The notes: generated by a model from the letters alone, not told the origin. A DNA stretch of 64,000 nt from Palsa-504 sp963790065 (GCA_963790065.1 CAWBNK010000012.1:1-64000), one strand, 5' to 3'; counted from the first letter of the stretch, positions 17,366-26,510 are shown. Made by a program: numbers and translations.

Positions 17366-18580
17366 ATGCGTGAGATCGTGATCTGCGAACCGGTCCGTAC
17401 CCCGATCGGCCGGTACGGCGGGTCGCTGCAGCCGCTCACCGCCGCCGAACTGGGCGAGATCGCGCTGCGCGGCCTGCTCGACCGGACCGAGCTCGACCCG
17501 GCGGCCGTGGACGACGTGGTGCTCGGGCACTGCTACCCCAACAGCGAGGCGCCGGCGATCGGCCGCGTGGTCGCGCTCAACGCAGGCCTGCCGGTGACGG
17601 TGCCGGGCATGCAGGTCGACCGGCGCTGCGGCTCCGGGCTGCAGTCGGTGCTCCAGGCCGGCCTGCAGGTGGGCAGCGGCATGCACGAGCTAGTGGTGGC
17701 GGGCGGGGCCGAAAGCATGAGCAACGTCCCGTTCTACTCGACCGAGATGCGCTGGGGCATCAAGGGCCCGGGCGTGACCCTGAATGACGGGCTGGCCCGC
17801 GGGCGCGTCACCGCGGGCGGGCGGTACTACCCGGTGCCCGGCGGCATGCTGGAGACGGCCGAGAACCTGCGGCGCGAATACGGCATCCCCCGAGCCGAGC
17901 AGGACCAGCTCGCCCTCACCTCGCATCAGCGGGCGGTCGCCGCGCAGCGATCCGGGGTGTTCGCTGAGGAGATCATCCCGGTCACGGTCACCACCCGCCA
18001 GGGCGAGCACGTCATCGACACCGACGAGCACCCGCGGGCCGACGCCTCCCTCGAGGCGCTGGCCGGCCTACGGCCCGTACTGGGTAAGCAGGATCCCGAA
18101 GCCACCGTCACCGCGGGCAACGCCAGCGGGCAGAACGACGCGGCCGCCGTGTGCATCGTCACCCATCCCGGACGAGCCGAAGCGCTCGGGTTGCGGCCCC
18201 TGGTCCGGCTCGTGTCCTGGGCGGCGGCCGGAGTGCCGCCTAAGACCATGGGGATCGGGCCCGTCCCGGCCAGCCGGGCCGCGCTGGAACGCGCCGGGCT
18301 GAAGCTGTCCGACATGGACCTGATCGAGCTCAACGAGGCCTTCGCGGCCCAGGTGCTCGCGTGCACCAGGGAATGGGGACTGGGCACGGCCGACTTCGAG
18401 CGCCTCAACGTGCACGGCTCGGGGATCTCGCTGGGCCATCCCGTCGGCGCCACCGGCACGCGCATCCTGGCCACGCTGGCCCGGGAGATGGACCGGCGGC
18501 AGGCCAGGTACGGGCTGGAGACGATGTGCATCGGCGGCGGCCAGGGCCTGGCCGCGGTCTTCGAGCGGGTAACGGCGTAG
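17366..18580 (+). CDS. Thiolase (acetyl-CoA C-acyltransferase)
   Basis: Thiolase, 404 aa, cleaving a 3-ketoacyl-CoA with CoA (or condensing two acyl-CoAs). The three signatures are present: active Cys near residue 89 in DRRCGSGLQS, LNVHGSGISLGHPVGATG with the catalytic His near 357, and CIGGGQG with the second Cys near 388. AGGGAGG lies 9 nt before the ATG. It is divergent from the dehydrogenase/ETF operon, and together they cover the first and last steps of a beta-oxidation cycle; no 3-hydroxyacyl-CoA dehydrogenase is in the window. Confidence 0.95.
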   Translation: MREIVICEPVRTPIGRYGGSLQPLTAAELGEIALRGLLDRTELDPAAVDDVVLGHCYPNSEAPAIGRVVALNAGLPVTVPGMQVDRRCGSGLQSVLQAGLQVGSGMHELVVAGGAESMSNVPFYSTEMRWGIKGPGVTLNDGLARGRVTAGGRYYPVPGGMLETAENLRREYGIPRAEQDQLALTSHQRAVAAQRSGVFAEEIIPVTVTTRQGEHVIDTDEHPRADASLEALAGLRPVLGKQDPEATVTAGNASGQNDAAAVCIVTHPGRAEALGLRPLVRLVSWAAAGVPPKTMGIGPVPASRAALERAGLKLSDMDLIELNEAFAAQVLACTREWGLGTADFERLNVHGSGISLGHPVGATGTRILATLAREMDRRQARYGLETMCIGGGQGLAAVFERVTA

Positions 18581-18636
18581 CAGAGCGCCTGGACCGTTCG
18601 GCCAAAGTCTCAATGGCGCACCTGTGCCAGCGGTAA

Positions 18637-18649
18637 CGTTCCCGGAACG
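18637..18649. promoter_or_regulatory. Palindrome cgttcc-c-ggaacg
   Basis: A 6-bp inverted repeat around a single C lies about 25-75 bp upstream of the membrane protein start in otherwise featureless DNA. It is a candidate operator only. Confidence 0.3.
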
Positions 18650-18672
18650 ATCCAGGCGTAGCGTTACGTTCT

Positions 18673-19917
18673 GTGGTCGAGGCGCAGGCAGATGGCGCGC
18701 GGGTGCCCGAGATGACGGATGTCGCGCCCCGCCGCTTCCGGCTGGCGTCACCGGCCACCGCGAACGCCCTCGGCGTCCTGGTGCTCGTGCTGCTCGGTGC
18801 CACCGTGACCCTGGCCGCTCTCATCCATCAGCTGACGATCCTCAACGTCGCGACGGGGCTCACCATCCCGCTGGTGTACGCCGCCGTGGGTGTCGTCGTC
18901 GCCCGCCACCAGCCACGTAACCCGGTGGGATGGATCCTGATCTGCTTCGTCGTGCTGCTCTTGATCCCGCTCGACGCCGGTTATTACGCGGTGCTTCGCT
19001 ACCGCATCGGGTATCACAGCGTCCCGCTCGGTCAGGCCGCCGTGGCGGTCGCTTCCTTGCTGATCCTGGCACCCGCCTTGTTCCCGGTGGTGATCCTGCT
19101 GTTCCCGGACGGCAGGCTCACGTCACGGCGGTGGCGGTGGGTCCTGTGGGGTTACGCCGGCCTGGTCTGCTATCTGGGGGCTATCAACATCGGCCCGGCG
19201 CTGGCCATGGATGCCAGTCACGACATCCGCGTCAACTCATCCGGCGACGTCACGGATACGGATCACCTGACCGGATGGCTGGTTCACCCGCCCGGACTGA
19301 TGACCGGCGTGGTGTACCTCTCGGTCGGGGTGATCTGGCTGTCGTTCGTGGGCCATCAGGTGCTCAGCTGGCGCCGGGCCAGCGGTGAGCACCGCCAGCA
19401 GCTGAAGTGGCTCGCCTGCGGCGCCGTGACTGCCCTGGGCCTGAGCCTGCTGAGCACCGTGGTCAGCTGGAACGTCGGGTCACGGCTGCTGGAGTTCGGC
19501 GTGGTCGCCCTGCCGGCTGGCATCGGCGTGGGGATCCTGAAGTACCGGCTGTACGACATCGACAAGATCATCAGCCGGACCCTGGCCTATGCGCTCGTCA
19601 CCGGGCTGCTGGCCGGCCTGTACGCCGGGCTGGTGCTGCTGGCCACCCAGGTGCTCCGGATTCACACGCCGGTGGCGGTGGCCGCGGCCACGCTGGCCGC
19701 GGCGGCGTTGTTCAGCCCGCTGCGGCGGCGGGTGCAGCGCGCGGTCGACCGGCGGTTCAACCGGGCCCGCTACGACGCCGACCAGATGGTGACGGCGTTC
19801 GCGGCCCGGCTGAAAGACACCGTGGACCTGGACTCGGTCCAAGATGACCTGGCCAGTGTGGTGACGAAGGCCCTGGAGCCCGCCCACCTATCGGTGTGGA
19901 GCAGCAAACGCAGCTGA
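18673..19917 (+). CDS. Multi-pass membrane sensor-like protein without kinase domain
   Basis: Integral membrane protein, 414 aa. About eight to ten hydrophobic segments over residues 30-350 include LFPDGRL and the region LKYRLYDIDKIISRTLAYALV, which is the same N-terminal module found on some actinobacterial histidine kinases. After VDRRFNRARYDADQ it continues with KDTVDLDSVQDDLASVV and ends at SVWSSKRS, so the kinase core is absent. Stand-alone versions exist in actinomycetes; the ligand and partner are unknown. The start may be the GTG at 18673 or the ATG at 18712; neither has a clear ribosome site. Confidence 0.85.
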   Translation: MVEAQADGARVPEMTDVAPRRFRLASPATANALGVLVLVLLGATVTLAALIHQLTILNVATGLTIPLVYAAVGVVVARHQPRNPVGWILICFVVLLLIPLDAGYYAVLRYRIGYHSVPLGQAAVAVASLLILAPALFPVVILLFPDGRLTSRRWRWVLWGYAGLVCYLGAINIGPALAMDASHDIRVNSSGDVTDTDHLTGWLVHPPGLMTGVVYLSVGVIWLSFVGHQVLSWRRASGEHRQQLKWLACGAVTALGLSLLSTVVSWNVGSRLLEFGVVALPAGIGVGILKYRLYDIDKIISRTLAYALVTGLLAGLYAGLVLLATQVLRIHTPVAVAAATLAAAALFSPLRRRVQRAVDRRFNRARYDADQMVTAFAARLKDTVDLDSVQDDLASVVTKALEPAHLSVWSSKRS

Positions 19918-19936
19918 GGGCTGCTTCAGCCGGCAC

Positions 19937-21121
19937 TCAGGCCGGGCGTGGCCGGCTGACCTCGGCGCGGATGGCGTCGGTGTCGGCGCCGAGAGCGGGC
20001 ACGGAGCCGGTGACGGGGGTCCAGTCGCGGGCCAGCGCCGGCGGCAGCAGCGCCGGGACGGGCCCGACCGGGGTGTCCACCTGCCGCCATCGGCCGCGGG
20101 CGGCCAGCTGGGCATGTTCGGCCAGGTCCCGGACGCCGTTCAGGCGGGCGTTGCCGATCCCGGCGTCGTCGGCGCGGCGCTGGATCTCGGCCAGGTCGCG
20201 CTGCGCGCACCAGCCGCTGAGGATCTGGTCGAGTTCGGCCCGGTGCTGGACCCGGTCGCCGTTGTGGGCGTACCGCGGGTCTTCGGCGAGATCGGGGCGG
20301 TCCAGCATGTCGCACGTCAGCCGGCGCCATTCGCGGTCGCTGGTGGTGCCGAGGACAGCCGTCTGCCCGTCGGCGGTCGGGTAGGCGCCGTAGGGCGCGA
20401 CCATCGGCGACCCCATCCCGACGGGCTGCAGCTCGTCGCCGCCGTGCAGCATCCGGTTGAGCGCGAAGCCCATCATCTCCCCCACCACGTCCAGCATCGC
20501 GATCGGGATGACCGCGCCCCGGCCGGTCCGTTCCCGCTGGTACAGGGCGGCCAGCACGCTGGAATAGGCGTACAGGCCGGTTCCGATGTCGGCGATCGGT
20601 ATGCCGGGCTTGGCGGGCCGGCCGGGGAACCCGGTGATGGCGCAGGATCCGCCTTCGGCCTGCACGAGCAGGTCATAGGCGCGCTTGTGGTCGAGCGGGC
20701 CGCCCTGGCCGTAGCCGGAGATGTCGACCACGATCAGCCGCGGGTACCGTTCGGCCAGGACCTCGGGGGCGAGCCCGAGGCGGCCGAGCGCACCGGGAGC
20801 GAGATTGCTGACCAGGACGTCGGCGCGCTCGAGCAGGCCGGTGAACACGTCGAGGTCGGCCGGTTCGGTCAGGTCCAGGGCCGCGGACTGCTTGCCGTGG
20901 TTCAGCCACACGAAATGGGCGCCCATCCCCCGGACCACGTCGTCGTAGTGCCGGGCCATGTCGCCGCCGCCGGGCTGCTCGATCTTGATCACCCGGGCGC
21001 CGAGGTCGGCGAGGTGCCGGGTGCACAACGGGGCGGCGATGGCCTGCTCGAGCCCCAGGACGGTGAGGCCGGCCAAGGGCGCGGCTGGCGATATCGGTTC
21101 CTGATCGGGTTCGGCGGTCAT
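19937..21121 (-). CDS. CaiB/BaiF family III CoA-transferase (third)
   Basis: Family III CoA-transferase, 394 aa, very similar in layout to the one at 4720 (LAGLTVLGLEQAIAAPLCTR, LADLGARVIKIEQ, FVWLNHGKQSAALDL), with candidate catalytic Asp near 150 in RAYDLLVQAEGG. The paralogues at 4720 and here share more motifs with each other than with that at 9948. It is a single minus-strand gene between the membrane protein and a long intergenic stretch; the substrate is unknown. Confidence 0.93.
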   Translation of the reverse strand: MTAEPDQEPISPAAPLAGLTVLGLEQAIAAPLCTRHLADLGARVIKIEQPGGGDMARHYDDVVRGMGAHFVWLNHGKQSAALDLTEPADLDVFTGLLERADVLVSNLAPGALGRLGLAPEVLAERYPRLIVVDISGYGQGGPLDHKRAYDLLVQAEGGSCAITGFPGRPAKPGIPIADIGTGLYAYSSVLAALYQRERTGRGAVIPIAMLDVVGEMMGFALNRMLHGGDELQPVGMGSPMVAPYGAYPTADGQTAVLGTTSDREWRRLTCDMLDRPDLAEDPRYAHNGDRVQHRAELDQILSGWCAQRDLAEIQRRADDAGIGNARLNGVRDLAEHAQLAARGRWRQVDTPVGPVPALLPPALARDWTPVTGSVPALGADTDAIRAEVSRPRPA

Positions 21122-21669
21122 GGTCCCTATGATTCCCCGGACTGGGCCAGGACCGGAATGTCCTCAATGGGCTGCCCGCTGCGCCGCCGGGGCGGGCGGG
21201 CCGGGGCGGGCGGGCGGGACCGCCGGGACGGGCGGGCCGGGACGGGCTGGCCGGGCAAGCCTCGCGCCTGGTTAGCGAACGTAACAGCTCACAAGGCAAC
21301 ACAATGTAAGACGTTTCACCGGGTAGGACGTTTCACCGACTTTGACCTTGGGCACACTTTTCACCGTTTGTATGGGGAGGGAAATTACCATTAGTCCTTC
21401 GGGGGCAAAGGTGCCTGGACCAGCGCCGAGGCGGGGAGCCCGCAGCCCCGCCATGACACCTCCCGCCCCGCGGGCAGACCGGTATTCCGGGAACCGCCTG
21501 GAGGGGTACGAGCCGGGCCGGGCCCGGGCTCCTGACGATGCATGCCGACGGCGGCCGTCATCAACGTGACGCGTCGGGGCGTTTTCGGCTTCGCGCGCGC
21601 AAATGAGCGAAAATGTGCTTTATTTGCCCGGAAGGCAGTGTCACTTTTAATGATGGGGAGGAATGCGCC
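21122..21669. promoter_or_regulatory. 548-bp upstream region of S53 protease with iterated tttcaccg motif
   Basis: No gene is supported here. The segment gacgtttcaccg occurs at 21310-21321 and 21327-21338 (17-bp period), with a looser copy (acttttcaccg) at 21356-21366. This low-GC cluster contrasts with the G-rich tract at 21190-21260. The spacing suggests repeated protein-binding sites. The region ends in GGGGAGGA before the protease start. Confidence 0.45.
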
Positions 21670-23757
21670 TTGCTCGCTAACCACCATGGCAGCAGGCGGC
21701 GACCACGCCGCCCGCTCGCCATCTTCACGACGATCGCGTTGATGCTCGGAGCGATGCTGGCCGTCACCCCGGCGATCGTCCTGAGCGCCACCCCGGCGGC
21801 CGCATCCACGTCAGCCTCGCCGCGCTTCGTCTTCCCGTGCGGGACCAGCTTCGGGCTCGACAAAAAGCACTGCCTGGTGATCAAGAACACCGCCGCTCAT
21901 CCGACCGCGCAGACCGTGCGTCCTAACGCGATCCCTTCCGGTAACGGGTACGGGCCCTCGCAGCTGCAGGCGGCCTACGGCCTCACCTCGGCGTCGGCCA
22001 GTCTCGGCTCGGGCACGACGGTCGCGGTCGTGGACGCCTACAACGACCCGACCGCGGCCAGCGACCTGGCCGCATACCGGTCCGCGGCGGGCCTGCCCGC
22101 CCTGACCTCCGGCCAGTTCACCCAGTACAACCAGAACGGCGCGACCTCACCGCTGCCCGCCACCGCGCCGATCACTGATGACTGGACGCTGGAGGAATCC
22201 CTCGACGTCGACATGGTCTCGGCGATCTGCCCGAACTGCAAGATCGACCTGGTCGAGGCCAACAACGACTCCGGCACCGGGCTGTACGTCGCCGAGCAGA
22301 CGGCCGCCACCACTCTGGGCGCCAAGTACATCTCCAATAGCTGGGGCGGGTCCGAGTCATCCGCTGACACCACCTACGACTCGCAGTACTTCGGTGTGTC
22401 CGGCGTGGTCTACACCGCATCCGCCGGCGACAGTGCGTACAGCGGCGGCGTCATCTACCCGGCCACCTCCCCGCACGTGGTCTCGGTCGGCGGCACCACG
22501 CTGAACACCTCGTCCAACGCGCGCGGCTGGACCGAGAGCGTCTGGAAGACCAGCTCCTCCGAGGGCACCGGGTCGGGCTGCTCGGCCTACGAGCCGACAC
22601 CGTCCTGGCAGTCGTCCATCGCGCTCATCACGGCGGCCTGCTCCCACCGCGTTGACAACGACGTGGCCGCCGACGCCGACCCCAACACCGGCGCCGCAGT
22701 CTACGACACCTCCAACAGCAACGGCGGCTGGAACGAGGTCGGCGGCACCAGCGAGTCCTCGCCCGTCATCGCTTCGGTGTACGCCCTGGCCGGCAACAAC
22801 GGCAACGGCGGCAACAACGCGGCCGACTCGATCTACACCCACACCGCCAACCTGTACGAGGTCACCGCGAGCAACAACGGCACCTGCACCCCGCCGACCG
22901 CGGACTCCGTGCTGTGCACCGCCACCGGCGCGGCCAACACCTACAACGGCCCGACCGGCTGGGGCACCCCGGACGGCCTTACCGCGTTCCAGAGCACCTC
23001 CACGACCGGTAATACGGTCACGGTCACCAACCCGGGCAGCCAGACCGGCACGGTCGGCACCGCGGCCAGCCTGCAGATCACCGCCACCGACTCGGCTTCC
23101 GGCCAGACGCTGACCTACAGCGCCACCGGGCTGCCGACGGGCCTGTCGATCAACGCCAGCACTGGGCTGATCTCCGGGACGCCGACCACGGCCGGCACCT
23201 ACAGCGCGACGGTCACCGCCAAGGACACCACCGGCGCCACCGGATCGGCGTCCTTCACCTGGACCATCAATACCGGGGCCAGCGGCTGCACCGCGCAGCA
23301 ACTGCTCGGCAACCCGGGCTTCGAGACCGGTTCCATCTCACCGTGGACATCCACAGCCGGAGTGCTGGCCAACACCGACGAGGGCGTTCCCGCGCAGGCA
23401 GGCAGCTGGCTGGCCTGGCTGGACGGCTACGGCAGCGCCCACACCGACACCCTGGCCCAGAAGGTCACCATCCCGGCCAACTGCAAGAACGCCGTCTTCA
23501 CCTACTGGGTCGAGGTGAACTCCACCACCACGAACAAGAGCAACGCCCTGAACCTGCAGGTCTTGAACTCCTCGGGGACGGTGCTCCAGACGGTCGCGGT
23601 GGCGACGGCGGCGAATAACGGCAGCAAGTACGTCGAGTACACCACCAACCTGGCCTCGTACATCGGCCAGACCATCACCCTCAAGTTCACCGCCACCGAG
23701 GTCGCCGGCGGGAACACCAACTTCTTCGAAGACAGCAACGCGCTGAACGTCAGCTGA
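21670..23757 (+). CDS. Secreted S53 (sedolisin-like) serine-carboxyl protease with C-terminal adhesive domains
   Basis: Secreted endopeptidase, 695 aa from a TTG start placed 7 nt after GGGGAGGA. It opens with RRRPRRPLAIFTTIALM and an Ala-rich cleavage zone ending near residue 45. The catalytic domain (about 60-440) shows the Glu/Asp pair in LEESLDVDM near 175, the ISNSWGGSE segment, and the Ser motif GGTSESSP near 358. It is followed by an Ig-like putative domain (about 440-535; SATGLPTGLSINASTGL) and a C-terminal beta-sandwich-like domain (NPGFETGSISPW to the end). The long pro-domain of classical sedolisins is missing. It is followed by two hairpins, so probably monocistronic. Confidence 0.92.
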   Translation: MLANHHGSRRRPRRPLAIFTTIALMLGAMLAVTPAIVLSATPAAASTSASPRFVFPCGTSFGLDKKHCLVIKNTAAHPTAQTVRPNAIPSGNGYGPSQLQAAYGLTSASASLGSGTTVAVVDAYNDPTAASDLAAYRSAAGLPALTSGQFTQYNQNGATSPLPATAPITDDWTLEESLDVDMVSAICPNCKIDLVEANNDSGTGLYVAEQTAATTLGAKYISNSWGGSESSADTTYDSQYFGVSGVVYTASAGDSAYSGGVIYPATSPHVVSVGGTTLNTSSNARGWTESVWKTSSSEGTGSGCSAYEPTPSWQSSIALITAACSHRVDNDVAADADPNTGAAVYDTSNSNGGWNEVGGTSESSPVIASVYALAGNNGNGGNNAADSIYTHTANLYEVTASNNGTCTPPTADSVLCTATGAANTYNGPTGWGTPDGLTAFQSTSTTGNTVTVTNPGSQTGTVGTAASLQITATDSASGQTLTYSATGLPTGLSINASTGLISGTPTTAGTYSATVTAKDTTGATGSASFTWTINTGASGCTAQQLLGNPGFETGSISPWTSTAGVLANTDEGVPAQAGSWLAWLDGYGSAHTDTLAQKVTIPANCKNAVFTYWVEVNSTTTNKSNALNLQVLNSSGTVLQTVAVATAANNGSKYVEYTTNLASYIGQTITLKFTATEVAGGNTNFFEDSNALNVS

Positions 23758-23770
23758 CCCGATCCGCATC

Positions 23771-23804
23771 CGTCCGGGCCGGAGCACCGACTCCGGCCCG
23801 GACG
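23771..23804 (+). terminator. Perfect 14-bp stem, 6-nt loop after S53 protease
   Basis: cgtccgggccggag pairs perfectly with ctccggcccggacg, 13 bp after the protease stop. There is no U-tract, as is usual for actinobacterial hairpin terminators. Confidence 0.75.
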
Positions 23805-23824
23805 GGCTGGGTGACGCTCAGGAA

Positions 23825-23849
23825 GGCGTGCCCGGCGTCCGGGCACGCC
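23825..23849. terminator. Perfect 11-bp stem with 3-nt loop
   Basis: ggcgtgcccgg/ccgggcacgcc form a tight hairpin between the converging S53 and SRPBCC genes. It is probably a second or bidirectional terminator. Confidence 0.6.
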
Positions 23850-23912
23850 GGGCACGCCTAACGCGGCGCAGCGGCCGCGATCAGCTGGCGGGCGTCCGGG
23901 CAGCCCATGGCC

Positions 23913-24371
23913 TCAGGAGCCTTCGGCCAGGGTAGCGAGCCGGTCGAGGGAGGCCTGGAGGCGGTCGGCCGTGGTGGCCCGGGCGCGCGGGAGGCGGTTC
24001 TCGTCGGTCAGCTGGGTCCAGTCATAGGTGCAGGTGACCAGGGTGGCTGAGCGGCCGGCCGGCTCGAGCTGCCACCGCCACAGATGTCCCGGTGGCCGCT
24101 TGCCAGGCTCGGCGGGGGTCCAGGCGATCAGGCGGTCCTCCTCGAACTCGACCACGTGGTTCTCCCGGACGCTGCCCTTAGTCAGCGTCATCGTGAACAC
24201 GTCGCCTGCCTGGCGGACCCGCTGGCCGGGCGCCGCCTGGGCCAGGTTGTCGTTGCCGTCCCAGCGCGGCTGCACCGCCGGATCCGCGATCAGCTCGAAG
24301 ATCTCCCCCGGCCCGGCCGCGATCTCACGGCTGGCGCTGACCACCCGCGGCACCTCCTGCTCAGCTGTCAT
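23913..24371 (-). CDS. SRPBCC/START-like ligand-binding domain protein
   Basis: Single-domain polyketide-cyclase/START-like protein, about 152 aa. Seen: EIAAGPGEIFELIADPAVQPRWDG near the start, typical of the fold's first helices, then FTMTLTKGS and HLWRWQLEPAGRSATLVTCTYDW. Such proteins bind hydrophobic ligands in a central cavity; some are cyclases or CoA-binding, many unknown. The ATG at 24371 (MTAEQ) or three codons upstream (24380) is the start. It is divergent from an NTF2-like gene with about 50 bp between starts, so both may share a promoter region. Confidence 0.8.
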   Translation of the reverse strand: MTAEQEVPRVVSASREIAAGPGEIFELIADPAVQPRWDGNDNLAQAAPGQRVRQAGDVFTMTLTKGSVRENHVVEFEEDRLIAWTPAEPGKRPPGHLWRWQLEPAGRSATLVTCTYDWTQLTDENRLPRARATTADRLQASLDRLATLAEGS

Positions 24372-24420
24372 ACGTACCATCCAAGCACCCAGGCCAACAG
24401 CGTCATCGGAGGGCGTGTTG

Positions 24421-25251
24421 ATGGAGGAGAGCTTCTCGGTCCTGCGGGCCCTGCCCCACGAGCGGCAGACGGCGCGGGACCGGGTGCGGGAACACGGCGA
24501 GTCCGAGACGACCAACGATGTGGCCACGATCATGGCGACGATAAGCCACTGGGACCAGCATTTCGCCGTGCTGACCGAGGCGGAGGACGGTATCCTGTCG
24601 CTGCGGCTCGAGGTCGACCGGGCCGGCGTCCAGCGGTTCTACGAGGACCGGGTCCGCGCCGAACTCATCAAGGCCGCGCACGGCCTGAAGAAGGTCCAGG
24701 CCCCGTGGTACTCGCTCAACGAGTCCATCGGCGACGTCTACCGGATGCCGGCCGGGCAGCGGGGCCACAGCCGCGTGGCCGTGGTGTTCCCGGCCTGGAC
24801 GGACGGCATCATCGGGGAGATTCTCTGGGAGCCGCAGTTCAGCGAGCCCCGGCCCGACTGGCGGGTCGAAGCGCGGGTAGCGGACCGGCTGGACGTCTTC
24901 GAGGCGGCGTGGCGCGCGGGTGACGTGGAGAAAATGCTGGAGCACATCGGCGACGAGACGTTCGGCGTCATGCGGGTGGCGGAGGTGGGCGGCGGCCGCC
25001 GGGAGCGGATCGTAGCCCGGTCACGCGCCGAGCTGCGCTCGGCCTGGACCGCGGCGGCGAGCGCCCGGATCACCGATCTTGCCCTGACGAACCGGGTCGT
25101 CACGCAGTTCTACGCGTTCGCGTCCTACCGGCTGATCATCGAGCAGGCCGGGTGGAGGGCCGAACGCGAGCTGGCCCTGATGCTGCCGGTCGGTCGTGAC
25201 GGCCGTTTCATCGGCGAGTTCAGCTACGCGCTGGAGGTCGGACTAGGCTGA
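24421..25251 (+). CDS. SnoaL/NTF2-like protein with two predicted alpha+beta barrels
   Basis: Hypothetical protein of 276 aa that appears to have two NTF2-like halves: residues about 45-165 (VDRAGVQRFYEDRVRAELI) and 165-275 (VFEAAWRAGDVEKMLEHIGD, then ASARITDLALTN and FIGEFSYAL). The helix-plus-curved-sheet pattern is that of SnoaL-like enzymes and binding proteins, but no catalytic Asp/His set could be identified. ATG 24421 follows GGAGGG by 7 nt. It is divergent from the SRPBCC gene. Function unknown. Confidence 0.75.
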   Translation: MEESFSVLRALPHERQTARDRVREHGESETTNDVATIMATISHWDQHFAVLTEAEDGILSLRLEVDRAGVQRFYEDRVRAELIKAAHGLKKVQAPWYSLNESIGDVYRMPAGQRGHSRVAVVFPAWTDGIIGEILWEPQFSEPRPDWRVEARVADRLDVFEAAWRAGDVEKMLEHIGDETFGVMRVAEVGGGRRERIVARSRAELRSAWTAAASARITDLALTNRVVTQFYAFASYRLIIEQAGWRAERELALMLPVGRDGRFIGEFSYALEVGLG

Positions 25252-25290
25252 CCCCCGGGTCAATGAATGTTGCACTCTGCGCAAAGAGTG

Positions 25291-25382
25291 GTCTTTGATA
25301 AACCCACATCAGTCGGGGCAGCTCAGCGCGCCGGATCGTAATCGAGGCCACGTACCCGCTCTGACGTCTCAAGCCTGGCCAT
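25291..25382 (+). repeat. Dispersed repeat family A, copy 1
   Basis: About 92 bp: begins gtctttgataaa, then the core cagctcagcgcgcc, a degenerate form of the palindrome (atcgtaatcgaggccac) and a tail ctgacgtctcaagcctggcca. It lies 40 bp after the NTF2-like gene. It matches copies at 26516, 27676 and 28662, in the same orientation. Confidence 0.8.
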
Positions 25383-25629
25383 CGAAGCGACTATTCAGCT
25401 CTGGCCCTGCTCGCATGACAACGGCCGTTCCCCGCCACCCACCGGGGAACGGCCGGTCCATGTAGTGACAAGATCATCGGCCTCCCCTGCTTGCGCTTTG
25501 CGCGCCTGGCGGCGCGCGAAGCGTCCGGCCCGGGCCTCGCCGTACGGACCGCCCGGCAGCGGCCCGCAAGCTCGCCATCGGGATTAGCGTGGACCTCTGA
25601 GCCCGGCCCGCAGATGTCATGGAGGTCGC
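25383..25629. other. Intergenic DNA with perfect hairpin at 25422-25455
   Basis: cggccgttccccg and cggggaacggccg form a perfect 13-bp stem with an 8-nt loop, a plausible terminator for the preceding transcript. The rest holds only a GGAGG ribosome site at 25620 for the next gene. Confidence 0.6.
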
Positions 25630-26510
25630 ATGCGTATCAGCCTCGGCGATGTGTCCTTGTGGTTCGATGTGTCCGGGCCGTCGGTCATCCCGCAGGCAGA
25701 CACGACCGCAGAGCGCCCGGTCGTGGTGGCGGTCCACGGCGGTCCCGGCCTGGATCACATGACGGTGAAGTCCGCCCTGGGGCCGCTGGCCGAGGACTTC
25801 CAGGTGGTGTACTTCGACCTGCGGGGCCACGGCCGCAGCGATCACAGCAGTGCCGAGTTCTGGAACATGCGGACCTGGGCCGATGACCTGCGGCGGCTGT
25901 GTGACGCGCTCGGGCTGGACAAGCCGGTGGTGCTCGGCAGCAGCTTCGGCGGGTTCGTCGCGCTCGCCTACGCGGGGCTGTTCCCCGATCACCCCGGCGG
26001 CGTCATCCTGGCCAGCACCACCGGGCGCCCCAGCGACCAGCAGCGCGTCATCGAGGCGTTCGGCCGCCTCGGCGGCCCCGAGGCAGCCGCGGTCGCGCGG
26101 CGCACCTACGCCGATGAGACCGGGGACTATCAGGCTGAGTTCACCCGGGTCTGCTACCCGCTGTACAGCGCCACGCCCGGCTGGGCCGGGGAATCCCGCC
26201 AGTTCCTGGCCCGGATGATCAAGAACAGGGACGTCAGCCTGCACTACGCCAGTCAGCAGGCCAGCGGCTTCGACCCCTGGACCGTGACCGCCGCCGTCCG
26301 GTGTCCCGTACTGGTCCTCACCGGTGAAGACGACCCGATCTGCCCGCTGCCCGTAGTGGAGGAGCTAGCCAGCCAGCTACCGGCGAAGACCACTCGCCTG
26401 GTGAAGCTTCCCGGTGCGCGCCACACCATCTTCCGCGACCGCCCAGACCTCGCCTTCCCGGCCGTAAGAACTTCGTCTTCCAGATCAAGGAAAGCCAGCC
26501 CGCCAGCTAG
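25630..26510 (+). CDS. Alpha/beta hydrolase (proline-iminopeptidase-like), C-terminal frameshift
   Basis: Alpha/beta-hydrolase, about 293 aa. Seen: oxyanion-loop HGGPGLDH near residue 39, YFDLRGHGRSD near 62, nucleophile elbow LGSSFGGF near 106, acid in LTGEDDPICPL and His in GARHTIF near 263. After DLAFPAV the read frame becomes a Ser/Arg-rich tail, while the adjacent frame continues as KNFVFQIKESQPAS and stops at 26510, just before repeat copy 2. A single missing base near 26463 accounts for this. Substrate unknown. ATG has GGAGG 5 nt upstream. The gene is flanked by family A repeats on both sides. Confidence 0.87.

Noticed and set aside
21342..21569. 75-codon frame upstream of the S53 protease
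   Set aside because: Pro/Arg-rich, no ribosome site or homology-like segment; spans the regulatory region.
21400..21660. Riboswitch (ydaO-like) before the S53 protease
   Set aside because: Some G-rich helices are possible but conserved riboswitch core sequences were not found.
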